A stretch of 64,000 nt of DNA from NCBI GenBank assembly GCA_035765515.1, contig DASTXN010000155.1:5786-69785 (forward strand), written 5' to 3'. This document shows positions 17,596 to 25,647 of the stretch, piece after piece. Position 1 is the stretch's first letter, and every line of letters starts with the position of its first letter. The translations under genes were made by a program, and so were the position numbers. The notes under the pieces are model-generated. The model had not been told where the DNA came from and searched no databases. It saw nothing but the letters and a program-made list of their open reading frames with translations. This DNA comes from DASRSS01 sp035765515 (GTDB taxonomy: Bacteria; Actinomycetota; Actinomycetes; Mycobacteriales; Jatrophihabitantaceae).

Positions 17596-18342
17596 TCAGT
17601 ACCCCGCCAGGATCGTCTGCAGCCGGGCCAGGCCGTCCGGCGGCAGCGTGCTGCGCACCCGCGCGGCGGACGCGGGACGGCGTCCCCAGAGCAGCAGGAT
17701 CCGCGCGGCCGGGTCGGTCTCGATCACGCCCGGCGCATCCGTGGGGTCGTCCCACGACAGCGACCCCGCGCCGTTGCCGACCTGGACCACCAGGTCGCGC
17801 GAACCGGGGCAGCGCAGCCGTGCGGTCAGCGGCTCGGCGGGGCTCGGATCGCTGCCGAGTCCGGACAGCAGCGAGCCGGCGAGCAGGGCGACCGAGTGCT
17901 CGACCAGCACCGGTTGGCCGAGCAGCTCCAGGCCGGCCTCGTCGTCGCCGAGCAGATCCCAGCGGTGGATCGCGAACTCCTGGCGCATGTGCGTGACCAG
18001 TTCGGCGACCGGCAGCCCCCACCCGACCTCGGGCACGGCCACGGCCGGGTCGTCGGCCAGCATCGCGCCGAAGGCCGCGTTCATCCGCTCGTCCGCCGTG
18101 ACCAGCCGGCGCCGCAGCGCCGTGTCGGACATCGCCCGGTACGGCGGTTCGCGGTCCTGCCAGGCGCCGAACTCGGGCACCGGGTCTCCGGCCAGGTGCG
18201 CCTCGACCTGGTTGGCGAAGGCGTCCGCGCCGGATGCGATGTGCGCGATCAGCTCGTGCGCCGTCCAACCACGGCAGGCAGTCACCGCGCCCGGTGGTAT
18301 GGAATCAAGCGCCTCGAAGAACGACTCGGCCTCGTGCGTCAC
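17596..18342 (-). CDS. Mycothiol-dependent maleylpyruvate isomerase family protein
   Basis: A 248-aa protein with an N-terminal MDMPI/DinB-like helical domain (GWTAHELIAHIASGADAF) carrying the His that would bind metal, and HMRQEFAIHRWDLLGDD in the middle. The C-terminal half resembles the MDMPI C-domain. Members transfer or isomerise using mycothiol, but most are uncharacterised. It is followed after two bases by the second DUF885 gene, so the two form a transcription unit. It is divergent from the amidohydrolase gene across a 96-base spacer. Confidence 0.82.
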   Translation of the reverse strand: MTHEAESFFEALDSIPPGAVTACRGWTAHELIAHIASGADAFANQVEAHLAGDPVPEFGAWQDREPPYRAMSDTALRRRLVTADERMNAAFGAMLADDPAVAVPEVGWGLPVAELVTHMRQEFAIHRWDLLGDDEAGLELLGQPVLVEHSVALLAGSLLSGLGSDPSPAEPLTARLRCPGSRDLVVQVGNGAGSLSWDDPTDAPGVIETDPAARILLLWGRRPASAARVRSTLPPDGLARLQTILAGY

Positions 18343-18438
18343 GGCGGCTACACCCTCTCGTCAACGAACCCGGCCGAGTGTAGGTTGCCTAAATCGTGTT
18401 CGTCCAGACTGAACAGCCGTAAACGCCGAGGGAGCGCC

Positions 18439-19662
18439 GTGACCACCCTGTTGCACAACTGCACCGTGTTCGACGGCGTCGCGGACACGCCGATCGCCGC
18501 CGCGGCAGTGCTCGTTGCGAACGGACGGATCGCCGCGGTCGGGCCGGAGGCCGAGGTGCGCAACGCGGCGCCGGACGGGGTCGGCGAGCTCGATCTCGGC
18601 GGGGCGCACGTGATGGCCGGCTTGCTGAACATGCACACGCACCTGTCGCTGTCGCTGCCCGGGCCGGGCGGCGCCGCGGTCAGCGCGCTGTCGTCACACG
18701 CCCTCGCCCTCTACATGGCCTCGGGCGCGCGGCGGGCCCTGCAGTCGGGTGTGACGACCGTCCGCTGCGTGGCCGAGAAGGACCACGCCGAGTTCGCGCT
18801 CCGCAAGGCGATCGAGGACGGTTGGCTGACCGGCCCGCGGATCTTCACCGCCGGTCGGGCGCTGTGCTGCACCGGTGGGCACGGGCACGACGGCACCGAC
18901 ACGCTCGAGTGCGACGGCGCCGACGCGTTCCGCCGCGGCACGCGTGCGCAGATCGCCGTCGGCGCGGACCTGATCAAGGTGATGATCTCCGGCGGCATCG
19001 CCGGCGAGCACGAGCGGATCCACACGCCGCAATTGACCCGCGACGAGATCGCTGCGGTGATCGAGACGGCGCACGCGTGGGGCCGGCGGGTGACCGCGCA
19101 CGCCGGGCCGGCGCCGATCATCGAGGAGGCCGTGCGGCTCGGGCTGGACTGCGTCGAGCACGGCTACCAACTCACGGAATCGGTCGTTGCGCTGATGGCC
19201 GAGCGCGGAACCAGCCTGGTGCCGACGCTGATCGTCACGCGGTGCAAGGACTTCTTCGACTCGATCGGCGTGCCGGAGTGGATGCAGCAGCGCTCGCTCG
19301 GCGCCGGCGAGCGGCACGCCGAGAGCTACCGGCTGGCGCTCGACGCGGGTGTCGAAGTGATGCTCGGCAGTGACATGCCGCCGTTCTGGCCGACGGACGG
19401 CACGACGGCGACCGTGCGCGAACTCGAGCACATGGCCGAGTTCGGGCTGGCGCCGCTGGACGCGCTGAGGGCCGCCACGATCGTCCCGGCGCGGTGGCTC
19501 GGTGCCGACAGCGAGATCGGGACGGTCGAGGCCGGCAAGCACGCCGACCTGATCGCGATGGACGCCGACCCGACCCGCGACGTGTCCGCGCTGCGTGGGC
19601 TGCGCTGGGTGATGAAGGGCGGCGTGGTCGTCCGCGACGATCGCACCGGCCTGGCGGTGTGA
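18439..19662 (+). CDS. Amidohydrolase family protein (imidazolonepropionase/prolidase-like)
   Basis: A 407-aa metal-dependent hydrolase. The N-terminal beta-sandwich (VFDGVADTPI, NGRIAAVGPEAEV) leads into the metal motif NMHTHLSLS (HxH). Later come a metal-ligand lysine region (ADLIKVMISGG), THAGPAP, CVEHGYQL and the catalytic Asp in LGSDMPPFWP. The GTG at 18439 has GAGGGAG upstream. It is divergent from the mycothiol-isomerase/DUF885 genes and close to the peptide transporter, consistent with hydrolysis of an amide or peptide-like substrate. Specificity is not predictable. Confidence 0.88.
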   Translation: MTTLLHNCTVFDGVADTPIAAAAVLVANGRIAAVGPEAEVRNAAPDGVGELDLGGAHVMAGLLNMHTHLSLSLPGPGGAAVSALSSHALALYMASGARRALQSGVTTVRCVAEKDHAEFALRKAIEDGWLTGPRIFTAGRALCCTGGHGHDGTDTLECDGADAFRRGTRAQIAVGADLIKVMISGGIAGEHERIHTPQLTRDEIAAVIETAHAWGRRVTAHAGPAPIIEEAVRLGLDCVEHGYQLTESVVALMAERGTSLVPTLIVTRCKDFFDSIGVPEWMQQRSLGAGERHAESYRLALDAGVEVMLGSDMPPFWPTDGTTATVRELEHMAEFGLAPLDALRAATIVPARWLGADSEIGTVEAGKHADLIAMDADPTRDVSALRGLRWVMKGGVVVRDDRTGLAV

Positions 19663-19683
19663 CGCCGGCGCCGCCGCCACGAC

Positions 19684-20409
19684 TCAGACGGGGAACACCC
19701 GCTGCGCCGGATCCGCGATCCGGCGCTGCAGCTCGGCCTCGATGACCGCGTCGTCGTACACGCCGACCGGGTCCGCGCGCGTGGCCATGTACTTGCGGGC
19801 CGCGGCGAACTCCAGCAGCCACAGGTCGTAGATGCGTCGCAGCTCGGCAAGCGGCTCGGGGTGTTCGTCCACGCGAAGCGACAGGTCCGGGTACTCCTCG
19901 GTGCCGTAGATCAGGATGCCTGCGGACTGCTGCCCGCGGGCATCGCCGCCGGCCTCCTGGCCGGCTTGCATGGCCGCCATCAACCGCTCCGCGAACGGCA
20001 GCTCGCTGCGTTCGTAGTGCGCCAAGGTTGCTTCGACGACGTCCGGCCCGGCGAGCAGGTTGCCGGCGACGCTGACGCCATCGCCCAAGCGGTGCCCTGA
20101 CCAGTGCCGACACGCACTACCGGTGAACGCCACGACCGCACCGGTGCGATCCACGACATGCACCTGTCGATGTTCGCGACCGGCATCGGCCTCGACGAGC
20201 GCGGCGACGGACTCCTGCGCCGAGGCGCCGCCGGCCAGTGCGCGCAGTCCGCGCGGGCCGTACGTGGGGTTGATGGTCGCCTGCGTCGACAACGCACCGG
20301 TGTCCGCCGACACGCTCAGACACAGCCCCGCGGCCGCGACGAATCGGGTCGCCACCATCGCGCCCAGCGCACCGCTCTCCGCGTCACGGGCGACGATCGA
20401 CCAGGTCAT
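19684..20409 (-). CDS. DUF1028 family protein (Ntn-hydrolase-like)
   Basis: A 241-aa DUF1028 protein beginning MTWSIVARDAESGALGAMVATRF. The family is predicted to adopt an Ntn-hydrolase-like fold. Further motifs are STQATINPTYGPRGL, GNLLAGPDVV and DLSLRVDEHPEPLAELRRIYD, all typical. It lies convergent to the amidohydrolase with 21 bases between stops. DUF1028 genes elsewhere often accompany amidohydrolases and peptide transporters, which supports a shared pathway. The reaction is unknown. Confidence 0.87.
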   Translation of the reverse strand: MTWSIVARDAESGALGAMVATRFVAAAGLCLSVSADTGALSTQATINPTYGPRGLRALAGGASAQESVAALVEADAGREHRQVHVVDRTGAVVAFTGSACRHWSGHRLGDGVSVAGNLLAGPDVVEATLAHYERSELPFAERLMAAMQAGQEAGGDARGQQSAGILIYGTEEYPDLSLRVDEHPEPLAELRRIYDLWLLEFAAARKYMATRADPVGVYDDAVIEAELQRRIADPAQRVFPV

Positions 20410-20433
20410 CGCGCGAGGATAACCGCGGCGTGC

Positions 20434-21366
20434 TCAGGCCCTCAGCTTCGCCAGCCGCTCGGGCTTGGGCCAGCGGACGTCGGTCGCCCAGCCCAGCTTC
20501 TCGAAGAACCAGATGACGCGGGCGGACTCGTCGATCTGACCGCGCAGCACCCCGTGGCGGGCGGCGGTCGGGTCGGCGTGGTGCATGTTGTGCCAGCTCT
20601 CGCCGAAGCTCGGGATCGCCAGCGGCCAGAAGTTCGCGCTCTTGTCGCGCGCCTGGAACGGGCGATCCCCGATCGCGTGGCAGATGGAGTTGATCGACCA
20701 GGTGACGTGGTGCAGCAGGAACACCCGCACCAGCGATGCCCAGAAGAACGCCGACAGCGCACCGGCCCACGACATCGAGACCAGCCCGCCGATCAACGCC
20801 GGCAGCAGCAGCGACAGCGCGAGCCAGAGCGGGAACAGCGCGTTGACGATGCGGATATCGCGGTCGTGCAGGAGGTCGGGCGCGTACTTCTCCCGGTTGG
20901 TGTGCTGCTCATCGAACATCCAGCCGATATGCGCCCAGCCGAGGCCCTTGAGCAGAGCGCGCAGGTCGTCGCCGTAGCGCCACGGCGAGTGCGGATCGCC
21001 CTCGCGGTCGCTGTACGCGTGATGCCTCCGGTGGTCGGCAACCCAGCGCGTCACCGGTCCCTCGATCGCCATCGAGCCGGCGATCGCCAGCGCGATGCGA
21101 AGCGGACGGTTCGCCTTGAACGAGCCGTGCGTGAACAGCCGGTGGAAGCCGATGGTGATCCCCATCCCGGACACCTCGTAGAAGACGACTCCGACGATCA
21201 CGTCCGTCCAGCCGAGGCCCCAGCCCCACGCCACCGGGATAGCGGCGAGAAAGGCGAGGAACGGCACGATCACGAACAGGTACAGCGCGGTCTGTTCGCC
21301 GCGGCGCTTCTCGCCTTCGAACACCGGCTTCGGGCCGGCGGTCGGACGGTCGTCGAGCGTCGTCAT
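20434..21366 (-). CDS. Acyl-CoA/fatty acid desaturase (delta-9 type)
   Basis: A 310-aa integral-membrane di-iron desaturase. The three histidine boxes are present: HRLFTH, HRRHH and HNMHH (within ESWHNMHHADP). Four hydrophobic helices surround them. It introduces a double bond into long-chain fatty acyl groups, affecting membrane fluidity. ATG 21366 has AAGGAG upstream. The upstream region contains GTTAC/GTAAC direct repeats resembling those in front of the two rpf genes. No electron-transfer partner is adjacent. Confidence 0.93.
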   Translation of the reverse strand: MTTLDDRPTAGPKPVFEGEKRRGEQTALYLFVIVPFLAFLAAIPVAWGWGLGWTDVIVGVVFYEVSGMGITIGFHRLFTHGSFKANRPLRIALAIAGSMAIEGPVTRWVADHRRHHAYSDREGDPHSPWRYGDDLRALLKGLGWAHIGWMFDEQHTNREKYAPDLLHDRDIRIVNALFPLWLALSLLLPALIGGLVSMSWAGALSAFFWASLVRVFLLHHVTWSINSICHAIGDRPFQARDKSANFWPLAIPSFGESWHNMHHADPTAARHGVLRGQIDESARVIWFFEKLGWATDVRWPKPERLAKLRA

Positions 21367-21462
21367 CGCGTCAAGTGCTCCTTACGATCGGGGACGGCGG
21401 ACGGGCGCGGCCGGAGGCGCTTTCCTACCTGCACTACCACCTGCGATAGTCGCCGCGGCGCG

Positions 21463-21493
21463 GTTACGCAACCGTAACTTACGGCCGCGTAAC
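21463..21493. promoter_or_regulatory. GTNAC direct-repeat element upstream of desaturase
   Basis: GTTAC (21463-21467) and GTAAC (21474-21478) are 11 bases apart, with a third GTAAC at 21489-21493. The first two also form the palindrome GTTACG-N4-CGTAAC. The same 11-base spacing occurs upstream of both rpf genes. The element lies about 97-127 bases upstream of the desaturase start. An OmpR-type regulator such as MtrA could bind it; that is inference. Confidence 0.4.
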
Positions 21494-21557
21494 CAACAAC
21501 CGGGCCCGGTGCCGGGCGTTCGACGGCACCGTCCGCCGGTAGGCTGGCCGGGAACTG

Positions 21558-21633
21558 TGGGGGGTGGGGTAATCGGCAGCCCGCAGGCCTTTGGAGCCTT
21601 GCAGTCTCGGTTCGAGTCCGAGTCCCCCAGCCA
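21558..21633 (+). tRNA. tRNA-Gln (UUG anticodon)
   Basis: A cloverleaf of 73 bases (21558-21630) plus an encoded CCA (21631-21633). The acceptor stem TGGGGGG pairs with TCCCCCA, the D-stem is GGG/CCC, the anticodon loop CTTTGGA gives TTG, and the T-arm is CTCGG-TTCGAGT-CCGAG. The only weak point is a C-T pair at the end of the anticodon stem. It lies just upstream of glmU on the same strand. Confidence 0.93.
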
Positions 21634-21680
21634 GCACAGGCGTTCGTCAGCGCCGCCGTCGTCGCAGCAGGAAGGTGCCC

Positions 21681-23144
21681 GTGCCCGACACCCCGCTCGC
21701 CGTAGTCGTTCTCGCCGCGGGCGAGGGCACCAGGATGAGGTCGCGCGCGCTGCCCAAGGTCCTGCACGGCTTCGCGGGACGGTCCCTGCTCGGCCACGTG
21801 CTCGCATCGGCGGAGCCGCTTGAAGCAGCGCACACGGTCGTGGTGGTCGGGCACCGCGGTGACGACGTCGCCGCGCACCTGAGCGAGATCGCGCCGGGCG
21901 CCGTCCCGGTCGTGCAGGCCGAACGCCACGGCACGGGGCACGCCGTCCGCCTCGCGCTGGCAGCGGTCCCGCAGGACGCGGCCGGCACCGTGCTGGTCCT
22001 GCCCGGCGATGCGCCGCTGCTGACGTCCGCGACGCTCACTGAACTCGTGGCGGCGCACACGGCAGCCGGAGCGGCGGCCACCATGCTCACCAGCCTGCTG
22101 ACCGACCCGACCGGGTACGGCCGCGTGATCCGGACCGAGAGCGGCGACGTCCGGCGCATCGTCGAGCACAAGGACGCGACCGAGGCCGAGCGCGCGATCG
22201 GCGAGGTCGCCTCCGGCGTGTACGCGTTCGACCACGCGCTGCTGCGCGACGCGATCGGTCGCCTCTCGCGCGACAACGCGCAGGGCGAGGAATACCTGCC
22301 CGACGTCGTCGGCATCCTCGTCGGGGACGGGCGCCGGGTGGCCGCGCTGACCGCGGATGCCGCCGAGACCGCGGGCGTCAACGATCGCGTCCAGCTAGCC
22401 TCCGCGCACCGGGCGTACAACACGCGCCTGCTCGAGGAGCACATGCGGGCCGGTGTCACAGTCGTCGACCCGGCCAGCACCTGGGTCGACGCCGGCGTGA
22501 CGCTCGAACCGGACGTCACGCTGCTTCCGTCGGTCGACCTGCACGGTGACACGCACATCGCCGAGGGCGCGATCCTCGGCCCGCAGGTCAGCCTCACCGA
22601 CACGACGGTCGGCGCGGGCGCGGTGATCGATCGGACCGTCGGCAAGCAGGCGCAGGTCGGGGCCGGTGTGACGATCGGCCCGTTCGCGTACCTGCGGCCC
22701 GGTACCCGCCTCGCCGACGGCGTGCACATCGGCACGTACGTGGAACTGAAGAACAGCGAGGTCGGTACGGGTACCAAGGTGCCGCACCTGACCTACGTGG
22801 GCGACGCGACCATCGGCGAGCACACGAACATCGGCGCCGCCACCGTGTTCGTCAACTACGACGGGGTGAACAAGCACCGCACCGTGATCGGCAGTCACGC
22901 CCGGACCGGCGCCGACAACATGTTCGTCGCGCCGGTGAGCGTCGGCGACGGCGCGTACACCGCGGCCGGCTCGGTGATCGACCGTGACGTGCCTCCCGGC
23001 GACCTGGGCGTCGGCCGCGCTCGCCAACGGAACGTGGCAGGCTGGGTGGCGCGTAGACGCCCGGGCACCCCGGCGGCCGAGGCCGCCGAGCGTGCACTCG
23101 CCGCCGAGAACTCCGAGTCGCAGGAGAGGTCCGAAGACCGATGA
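21681..23144 (+). CDS. glmU: Bifunctional UDP-GlcNAc pyrophosphorylase / GlcN-1-P acetyltransferase
   Basis: Makes UDP-N-acetylglucosamine for peptidoglycan and mycothiol. 487 aa. The N-terminal uridyltransferase has LAAGEGTRMRS followed by the conserved lysine in LPKVLHG. The C-terminal left-handed beta-helix acetyltransferase includes GTYVELKNSEVG, PHLTYVGDA and NIGAATVFVNYDG. The start is GTG 21681 behind AGGAAGG; a GTG six bases earlier is too close to that site. It overlaps prs by four bases (ATGA), a conserved actinobacterial arrangement. Confidence 0.96.
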   Translation: MPDTPLAVVVLAAGEGTRMRSRALPKVLHGFAGRSLLGHVLASAEPLEAAHTVVVVGHRGDDVAAHLSEIAPGAVPVVQAERHGTGHAVRLALAAVPQDAAGTVLVLPGDAPLLTSATLTELVAAHTAAGAAATMLTSLLTDPTGYGRVIRTESGDVRRIVEHKDATEAERAIGEVASGVYAFDHALLRDAIGRLSRDNAQGEEYLPDVVGILVGDGRRVAALTADAAETAGVNDRVQLASAHRAYNTRLLEEHMRAGVTVVDPASTWVDAGVTLEPDVTLLPSVDLHGDTHIAEGAILGPQVSLTDTTVGAGAVIDRTVGKQAQVGAGVTIGPFAYLRPGTRLADGVHIGTYVELKNSEVGTGTKVPHLTYVGDATIGEHTNIGAATVFVNYDGVNKHRTVIGSHARTGADNMFVAPVSVGDGAYTAAGSVIDRDVPPGDLGVGRARQRNVAGWVARRRPGTPAAEAAERALAAENSESQERSEDR

Positions 23145-24121
23145 GCACGTTGCAGGTTGCCGGGCGCAAGAGCCTGATGCTGCTGTCCGGCCGGGCGTAT
23201 CCCGAGCTGGCCGACGAGATCGCCTCGCACATCGGCGTCACCGTCACCGCCACCACCGCGCGCGATTTCGCGAACGGGGAGACTTTCATCAAGTCCGACG
23301 AGTCCGTCCGCGGCTCGGACGCGTTCGTCATCCAGTCGTTCACCACTCCCATCAACCAGTGGATGATGGAGAGCCTGATCCTGGTCGACTCGCTCAAGCG
23401 CGCGTCGGCTAAGCGGATCACCGTGGTCGCGCCGTTCTATCCGTACGCGCGGCAGGACAAGAAGCACCGCGGACGCGAGCCGATCTCGGCGCGGCTGGTT
23501 GCCGACCTGTTCAAGACGGCCGGCGCCGACCGGCTGATGGCGGTCGACCTGCACACCGCGCAGATCCAGGGCTTCTTCGACGGGCCGGTGGACCACCTGT
23601 TCGCGCTGCCACTGCTGGCCGCGCACGTCAAGCAGAAGTACGCCGACGAGGACCTGGTCGTCGTCTCGCCGGACACCGGCCGCGTCCGCACCGCCGAGCA
23701 GTGGGCCGACGAACTGGGTGGCCTGGACATCGCGTTCGTGCACAAGTCGCGCGACATCGACTCCGCGAACCAGGTCGTCGCGAACCGCGTGGTCGGTGAC
23801 GTCGCCGGGCGGTGCTGCCTGCTGATCGACGACATGATCGACACCGGCGGATCGATCACCAAGGCCGCGGACCTGCTGTTCAACGAGGGCGCAACCAAGG
23901 TCGTGATCGCCGCGACGCACGGCATCTTCTCCCCGCCCGCGACCGACGCGCTGAAGAACAGCCGGGTCAGCGAGGTGATCGTGACGAACACGCTGCCGAT
24001 CAGTCCGGACAAGGACTTCGACAAGCTGACCGTGCTGTCCATCGCGCCGCTGCTCGCCCAGGCGATCAAGGCCGTCTTCGAGGACGGCAGCGTCACGTCC
24101 CTCTTCCAGGGACGCTCGTAA
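23141..24121 (+). CDS. prs: Ribose-phosphate pyrophosphokinase
   Basis: Synthesises PRPP from ribose 5-phosphate and ATP. 326 aa, the family norm. The ribose-phosphate signature VDLHTAQIQGFFD and the PRPP-binding loop LLIDDMIDTGGSI are intact. The catalytic lysine/arginine flap region (RQDKKHRGREPIS) is present. Its start overlaps the glmU stop (ATGA). The product feeds nucleotide, histidine and tryptophan synthesis. Confidence 0.96.
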   Translation: MSTLQVAGRKSLMLLSGRAYPELADEIASHIGVTVTATTARDFANGETFIKSDESVRGSDAFVIQSFTTPINQWMMESLILVDSLKRASAKRITVVAPFYPYARQDKKHRGREPISARLVADLFKTAGADRLMAVDLHTAQIQGFFDGPVDHLFALPLLAAHVKQKYADEDLVVVSPDTGRVRTAEQWADELGGLDIAFVHKSRDIDSANQVVANRVVGDVAGRCCLLIDDMIDTGGSITKAADLLFNEGATKVVIAATHGIFSPPATDALKNSRVSEVIVTNTLPISPDKDFDKLTVLSIAPLLAQAIKAVFEDGSVTSLFQGRS

Positions 24122-24127
24122 CTACCT

Positions 24128-24481
24128 TCAGCAGTTGCTGGTGCCCACGCACACGTGCCCGCTCCCGGCGGACGTCCCGACGGCGACGAACAGCGCGAAC
24201 ACGATGACCAGCCAGGCCACGCCGACGGTCAGCGCGATGATGCCGTGCTTGCGTACCCGCTCGGCCTGGTACTGGGCGCCGGCAATGTCTCCGACCGCCA
24301 GCGCACGATCGATGTTCAGGAACGCGGACAGCAGCGAGTAGAGCGCCCGCGGCCACAGGAACAGCCAGCTGACGACGAACCAGCCGACGTGCCGGTCGAT
24401 CTGCGGCCGTCCGTACGGCGGCGGGTACTGCCCGTAATCCGGTGGACGATCGCCGGCCCCAGGTGCGGCTGGATCGCTCAC
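24128..24481 (-). CDS. CD225/dispanin-like small membrane protein
   Basis: A 117-aa protein with a Pro/Tyr-rich cytoplasmic N-terminus (PPDYGQYPPPYG) and two hydrophobic segments (WFVVSWLFLWPRALYSLLSAF and IIALTVGVAWLVIVFALFVAV). Between them is a polar loop DIAGAQYQAERVRKHG, typical of CD225/dispanin (interferon-induced transmembrane-like) proteins. The GTG start is at 24481. Function in bacteria is unknown. It is convergent to prs with a six-base gap, so the two transcripts must overlap. Confidence 0.75.
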   Translation of the reverse strand: MSDPAAPGAGDRPPDYGQYPPPYGRPQIDRHVGWFVVSWLFLWPRALYSLLSAFLNIDRALAVGDIAGAQYQAERVRKHGIIALTVGVAWLVIVFALFVAVGTSAGSGHVCVGTSNC

Positions 24482-24587
24482 GGCTGACCCCCGATTACTG
24501 CCCGCGACCGCGTTCGGCGGCTGCGTTCGGCGATTGTGTCATGGCGCCGGGTCGAGCTCGCCGTAGCCGCGCCGCCACCAACCTTCG

Positions 24588-24645
24588 TGATCGACAGCGC
24601 CTTGTGGCTGTCCGGGCGGCCACGGCGCGGGGTTGATCGACGGGG
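24588..24645. repeat. 57-nt palindromic intergenic repeat, copy A
   Basis: It begins TGATCGACAGCGCC and closes with GGTTGATCGACGGGG, with GTGGC and GCCAC in the inner arms. It is the most diverged of three copies in the window. It lies between two divergent genes (CD225-like and arsR), so it does not end either of them. Confidence 0.6.
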
Positions 24646-24658
24646 TCGTCCGGGGAAT

Positions 24659-24721
24659 TCAACTGATTGGTTGACAACGTGCGAGCGCTGGAGCTAGCCT
24701 CCTAATCAACCAGTTGGTTGA
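24659..24721 (+). promoter_or_regulatory. arsR promoter with two operators
   Basis: TTGACA (24671-24676), an 18-base spacer and TAGCCT (24695-24700) form a promoter. Two related 16-base imperfect palindromes flank it: TCAACTGATTGGTTGA (24659-24674, overlapping the -35) and TCAACCAGTTGGTTGA (24706-24721, in the start region). Their spacing and similarity fit autoregulation by the ArsR protein. Confidence 0.7.
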
Positions 24722-24733
24722 ACAGGAGGCACG

Positions 24734-25099
24734 GTGACCGATCAGCTCTCGCGGGTGTTCGCGGCGCTCGCCGATCCGACCCGGCGCGACATCGTGGCCC
24801 GGCTCAGCGCCGGCGATGCCACCGTCGGTGAATTGGCCGCCCCGTACGACGTCTCCGTCCAGGCGGTGTCCAAACACCTCAAGGTGCTCAGCGACGCCGG
24901 GCTGGTCAGCCAAACCAAGGATGCCCAGCGCCGCCCGTGCCATCTGGAAGCGGAGGTCTTCGACCTGATGACCAAATGGATCGAGCGGTACCGCCGCCAG
25001 GCCGAGGAGCGCTTCAGCCGACTCGACGCGGTCCTCGCCGCGATGGACGACGACCAACCCAACCGAACCCGACCACGAGCACAAGGAGCAGCATCATGA
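24734..25099 (+). CDS. ArsR-family transcriptional regulator
   Basis: A 121-aa winged-helix repressor. The HTH_20/ArsR motif is at about residues 10-80 (LADPTRRDIVARLSAGDATVGELA, VSVQAVSKHLKVLSDAGLVSQ). No metal-binding Cys cluster is visible, so it belongs to the non-metal group commonly paired with SRPBCC proteins. GTG start 24734 has AGGAGG upstream. It overlaps the following SRPBCC gene by four bases (ATGA). Confidence 0.93.
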   Translation: MTDQLSRVFAALADPTRRDIVARLSAGDATVGELAAPYDVSVQAVSKHLKVLSDAGLVSQTKDAQRRPCHLEAEVFDLMTKWIERYRRQAEERFSRLDAVLAAMDDDQPNRTRPRAQGAAS

Positions 25100-25572
25100 C
25101 CGCAGGAACGAAGAACGAGACCACCATCGAGGCCGACCCGAACCTGCCGACCATCAGGATCGTCCGCGAGTTCGACGCACCCGTCGAGCGCGTCCACAGG
25201 GCTTGGACGGACCCGGAACTCGTGCCGCAGTGGATCGGCCCGCACGGCACCAAGATCGAGCTGCTCACCTGGGACGTCCGCACCGGCGGCAGCTATCGCT
25301 ATGCGGCCACCGACTGCGACGGCACCACCGTTTACTTCTACGGGTCGTTCCACGAGATCCGCCCGGACCGGCTGGTGCAGACATTTACCTTCGAGGGCTA
25401 CCCGGACGGCGTCAGCCTGGACACCCTCACCCTCGAGCAGCGACCAGGTGGCCGCACCCGAGCCACGATCGTCAGCCTGGTCGAGAACCTGCAGGCGCGC
25501 GACATGATCCTCGCGACCGGGATGGACAAGGGCGTGACCGAGGGCTACGAAAAGCTCGACGAGCTGCTCTAA
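25096..25572 (+). CDS. SRPBCC (AHSA1-like) domain protein
   Basis: A 158-aa START-like protein. The AHSA1 pattern is clear: FDAPVERVHRAWTDPELVPQWIGP near the N-terminus, WDVRTGGSYRYAATD and GYEKLDELL at the end. Such proteins bind hydrophobic ligands; those coupled to ArsR regulators have mostly unknown roles. ATG 25096 overlaps the arsR stop. A strong hairpin (25591-25647) ends the unit. Confidence 0.9.
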   Translation: MTAGTKNETTIEADPNLPTIRIVREFDAPVERVHRAWTDPELVPQWIGPHGTKIELLTWDVRTGGSYRYAATDCDGTTVYFYGSFHEIRPDRLVQTFTFEGYPDGVSLDTLTLEQRPGGRTRATIVSLVENLQARDMILATGMDKGVTEGYEKLDELL

Positions 25573-25590
25573 CCAGGTTTCCGATGCCCG

Positions 25591-25647
25591 CTTTCCCCAC
25601 GGTCTGACCAAAATCAGGCCCCGAATTTGGTCAGGGCGTGGGGAAAG
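25591..25647. terminator. Long convergent hairpin between SRPBCC gene and ksgA
   Basis: The left arm CTTTCCCCACG (25591-25601) pairs with CGTGGGGAAAG (25637-25647), and TGACCAAA (25605-25612) pairs with TTTGGTCA (25626-25633), around a 13-base loop. The arms are perfect except for a small internal bulge. It serves both converging transcripts and includes the ksgA stop codon. Confidence 0.75.

Noticed and set aside
24588..24645. Terminator reading for the copy A palindrome
   Set aside because: It lies between two divergent gene starts, so no gene ends at it.
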